Origin: Neurospora tetrasperma FGSC 2508
Lineage: Eukaryota; Ascomycota; Sordariomycetes; Sordariales; Sordariaceae
DNA length: 22,497 bases
Direction: 5' to 3'
NCBI RefSeq assembly: GCF_000213175.1
Contig: NW_009799099.1
Span: forward strand, 2,518,854-2,541,350
The position numbers and the translations under genes were made by a program. Below the pieces are notes generated by a model, which saw nothing but the letters and a program-made list of their open reading frames with translations, made no database searches and was not told where the DNA came from. Positions 21,150 to 22,497 of the stretch are shown here, piece after piece (positions within the stretch are counted from its first letter, which is position 1; every line of letters starts with the position of its first letter).

Positions 21150-21221
21150 TGTCTTGGCGCAGTCTTGGCGCTCCGTATGTGATCCGAGGTCAGACCTATG
21201 TGTGAGGTGATCTGGGTGCTC
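21150..21221 (-). repeat. Right terminal inverted repeat of outer TIR element
   Basis: Its reverse complement begins GAGCACCCAGATCACCTCAC and matches the left repeat at 65 of 72 positions by hand alignment. It is followed at once by the 9-bp duplication CACACCAGT. Confidence 0.88.
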
Positions 21222-21230
21222 CACACCAGT
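21222..21230. repeat. 9-bp target-site duplication, right copy (CACACCAGT)
   Basis: Perfect copy of 12861-12869 at the outer edge of the right terminal inverted repeat. Confidence 0.85.
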
Positions 21231-22497
21231 CTACCCACCACGCCGGCGTTGTTGGAGGAGCTGTAGCGCTAGGTTCAACGGCCACCGACGACCAGCCCAC
21301 ATCACCACGAGATGAACAGGTACTTGGCCAAGGTACCTACCTACAATCTGCATCTGCAGTCATTGTCAGAACATTGCCGTTCCTGGCATTGCCTCCCGCT
21401 CGGGGCGTCGAAGCGTGTCGTTGCCGACTGAAATGGACACCCGAACAGGGTTACAATCCATTACCTCTCCGGAAGGGCAGGTGCGCAGCGCAGGTATTGA
21501 AACATTTGGAGTCAGGTTCCAAAGGGGAGCCAGGCCGTTGTTGTGAGTTGTGATTGTGGGGCCAGGGTGGGAGGAAGGATGTGGATGAACACCGCGGCGC
21601 TGAGGGAGGAAGTGGAGGGGAATCAGCAGGGAAGGAAGCGGGGGTTTTGCGGGTGGATGATTCTAACTTGGAACCGGGGCTCCAGCAGGGATGGCCACCC
21701 GCGAAGCCATCAAGGTCACTCCCCTCGGCGAGACCACTGGTGTACCTGATCTGTGCGCTGTTGGGAACCTGCCCACGCCTCCCGGGGCCTCTAGTGTACT
21801 GGCCAACCACAAGTCCCCGTGCTGCGACTTTATCAAAAGAGAGTGAGTGACACTCGAGATGACACGCACAAAGCGAAGCTACATGGATGACGAGGAACAG
21901 GACTGTGGGGGTCAAGATAAGCGCATTTCCGGCTGGCGTGCGGCCAGACCCTGAACAACCTCTCTCACACAGTTTCCAGGGGCTTTTGAGACTCTGCCGG
22001 ATGCTGGAATATCTCCCATTCGACAATTTGCCTTTGCTTTTTTCTCCCATGTACGACTCCCACTGACTTGATTCGAATAAGGTATGTATTTGCACGGCAT
22101 TCCTCCCGTCCTTTTTTGACCATCTCATACCTGGAGGACACTGAACCCACCGGACTGGCTAAGGAAAAAAAAAAAAAAAAAAGTCCTAATCTCGAATCTG
22201 CTGCAGGACAGCGACAGTCGATGTGCCGGTGCGTCTGCGGCATAGCAATCCAGATATCTATGGAGAGCCATCACCCGCGTAGCTGTGTTCCATCCCAAAA
22301 AGCGATCGACAACCTGTCTTTCCCCTTGGCAGGCAAGAGGCATTTAAGAGACGCATCTCAGTCGAGACAAGGTACGCTCTGACACCTTTCACCGCCTATC
22401 GCACGGCATCGTCATCGTCGTTGATTCACGATTTTGCAAGGAATCTTTGACGGCGTCGTAGTACTTAACTTTTTTTNTTTTTNTTTTTCTTTTCTTT
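21231..22497. other. GC-balanced flank to the window end, no confident gene
   Basis: Composition is normal here with no RIP signature. A 225-codon minus-strand frame (21451-22128) has no domain and overlaps a competing plus-strand possibility at 21691-22066. An A18 run sits at 22165-22182. The last 20 bases or so are T-rich with N at 22477 and 22483, which marks poor base calls and perhaps the end of a contig. Confidence 0.5.
21691..22066 (+). CDS. Possible small two-exon gene, unrecognised
   Basis: Tentative model: exon 1 21691-21842 (starts MATREAIKVTPLGETTG), a 58-nt intron 21843-21900 with donor GTGAGT and acceptor ACAG, and exon 2 21901-22066 (TGA). It joins in frame to give 105 residues (318 nt). 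The good donor and two compatible open frames are the only support. No domain is recognisable, no clear branch point is present, and chance alone could give this. A long minus-strand frame covers the same DNA. Confidence 0.15.

Larger units (their letters stand above)
12870..21221. mobile_element. Mutator-like TIR element (about 0.9 kb without its insert), interrupted by a gypsy retrotransposon
   Basis: The ends are imperfect 72-bp inverted repeats (12870-12941 and 21150-21221; 65 of 72 positions match in my hand alignment), flanked by a perfect 9-bp direct repeat. Removing the nested LTR element and one copy of its 5-bp duplication leaves about 918 bp, too short for a MULE transposase, and no transposase fragment is visible. 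It is therefore likely a non-autonomous or MITE-like MULE, assigned from TSD length and TIR form. The outer 150-200 bases at each end keep normal base composition. The internal portions (about 13074-13377 and 20817-20990) are AT-rich and poor in CpA, so the host element was also mutated by RIP. Confidence 0.75.

Noticed and set aside
21451-22128. 225-codon minus-strand open frame
   Set aside because: No recognisable motif. It runs through a non-coding-looking region with competing plus-strand frames, so it is probably chance.

Overview
This window looks like nuclear DNA of a filamentous ascomycete (Pezizomycotina, quite possibly a Sordariomycete). The evidence is intron-containing genes whose clear introns are 71 to 79 nt with GTATGT-like donors and CTAAC/TTAAC-like branch points, low-complexity disordered proteins, and a large AT-rich transposon island carrying the CpA-to-TpA scars of repeat-induced point mutation (RIP). 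The species cannot be named from the sequence.

Layout. Positions 1-2522 contain no gene I can support. Three protein genes follow, all on the minus strand. (1) A four-exon gene (5115 down to 2523) encodes a 788-residue serine/threonine-rich protein with a central coiled coil and a polyQ tract. (2) A gene for a nuclear cap-binding protein subunit 3 (NCBP3)-type RNA-binding protein (7980 down to 6119) has a last exon hidden beyond an in-frame stop. (3) An intronless gene (11262 down to 9640) encodes a protein with an N-terminal Cys/His cluster and a long coiled coil. These genes read like ordinary host genes. I see no operon-like link between them, and the gaps of about 1.0-1.7 kb are promoters, 3' regions and simple repeats.

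From 12861 to 21230 lies a nested transposon. The outer element (12870-21221) has imperfect 72-bp terminal inverted repeats and perfect 9-bp target duplications (CACACCAGT), the pattern of a Mutator-like DNA transposon. Without its insert it would be only about 0.9 kb, so it is probably non-autonomous. A complete but dead Ty3/gypsy LTR retrotransposon of the chromovirus type (13383-20811) is inserted in it. It has LTRs of about 473 bp, a 5-bp target duplication (GTATT), a polypurine tract, and recognisable remnants of the gag zinc knuckle, protease, reverse transcriptase, RNase H, integrase and chromodomain. All of these are broken by RIP-type stops and substitutions.

The two LTR copies were mutated unequally along their length. 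The outward-facing ends (the 5' part of the left LTR and the 3' part of the right LTR) keep many CpA and TpG steps, while the inward-facing parts have lost nearly all of them. This gives an internal record of how RIP tapers at the edge of a repeat. The last 1.27 kb (21231-22497) returns to GC-balanced sequence with no convincing gene and ends in a low-quality T-rich run containing two N bases.
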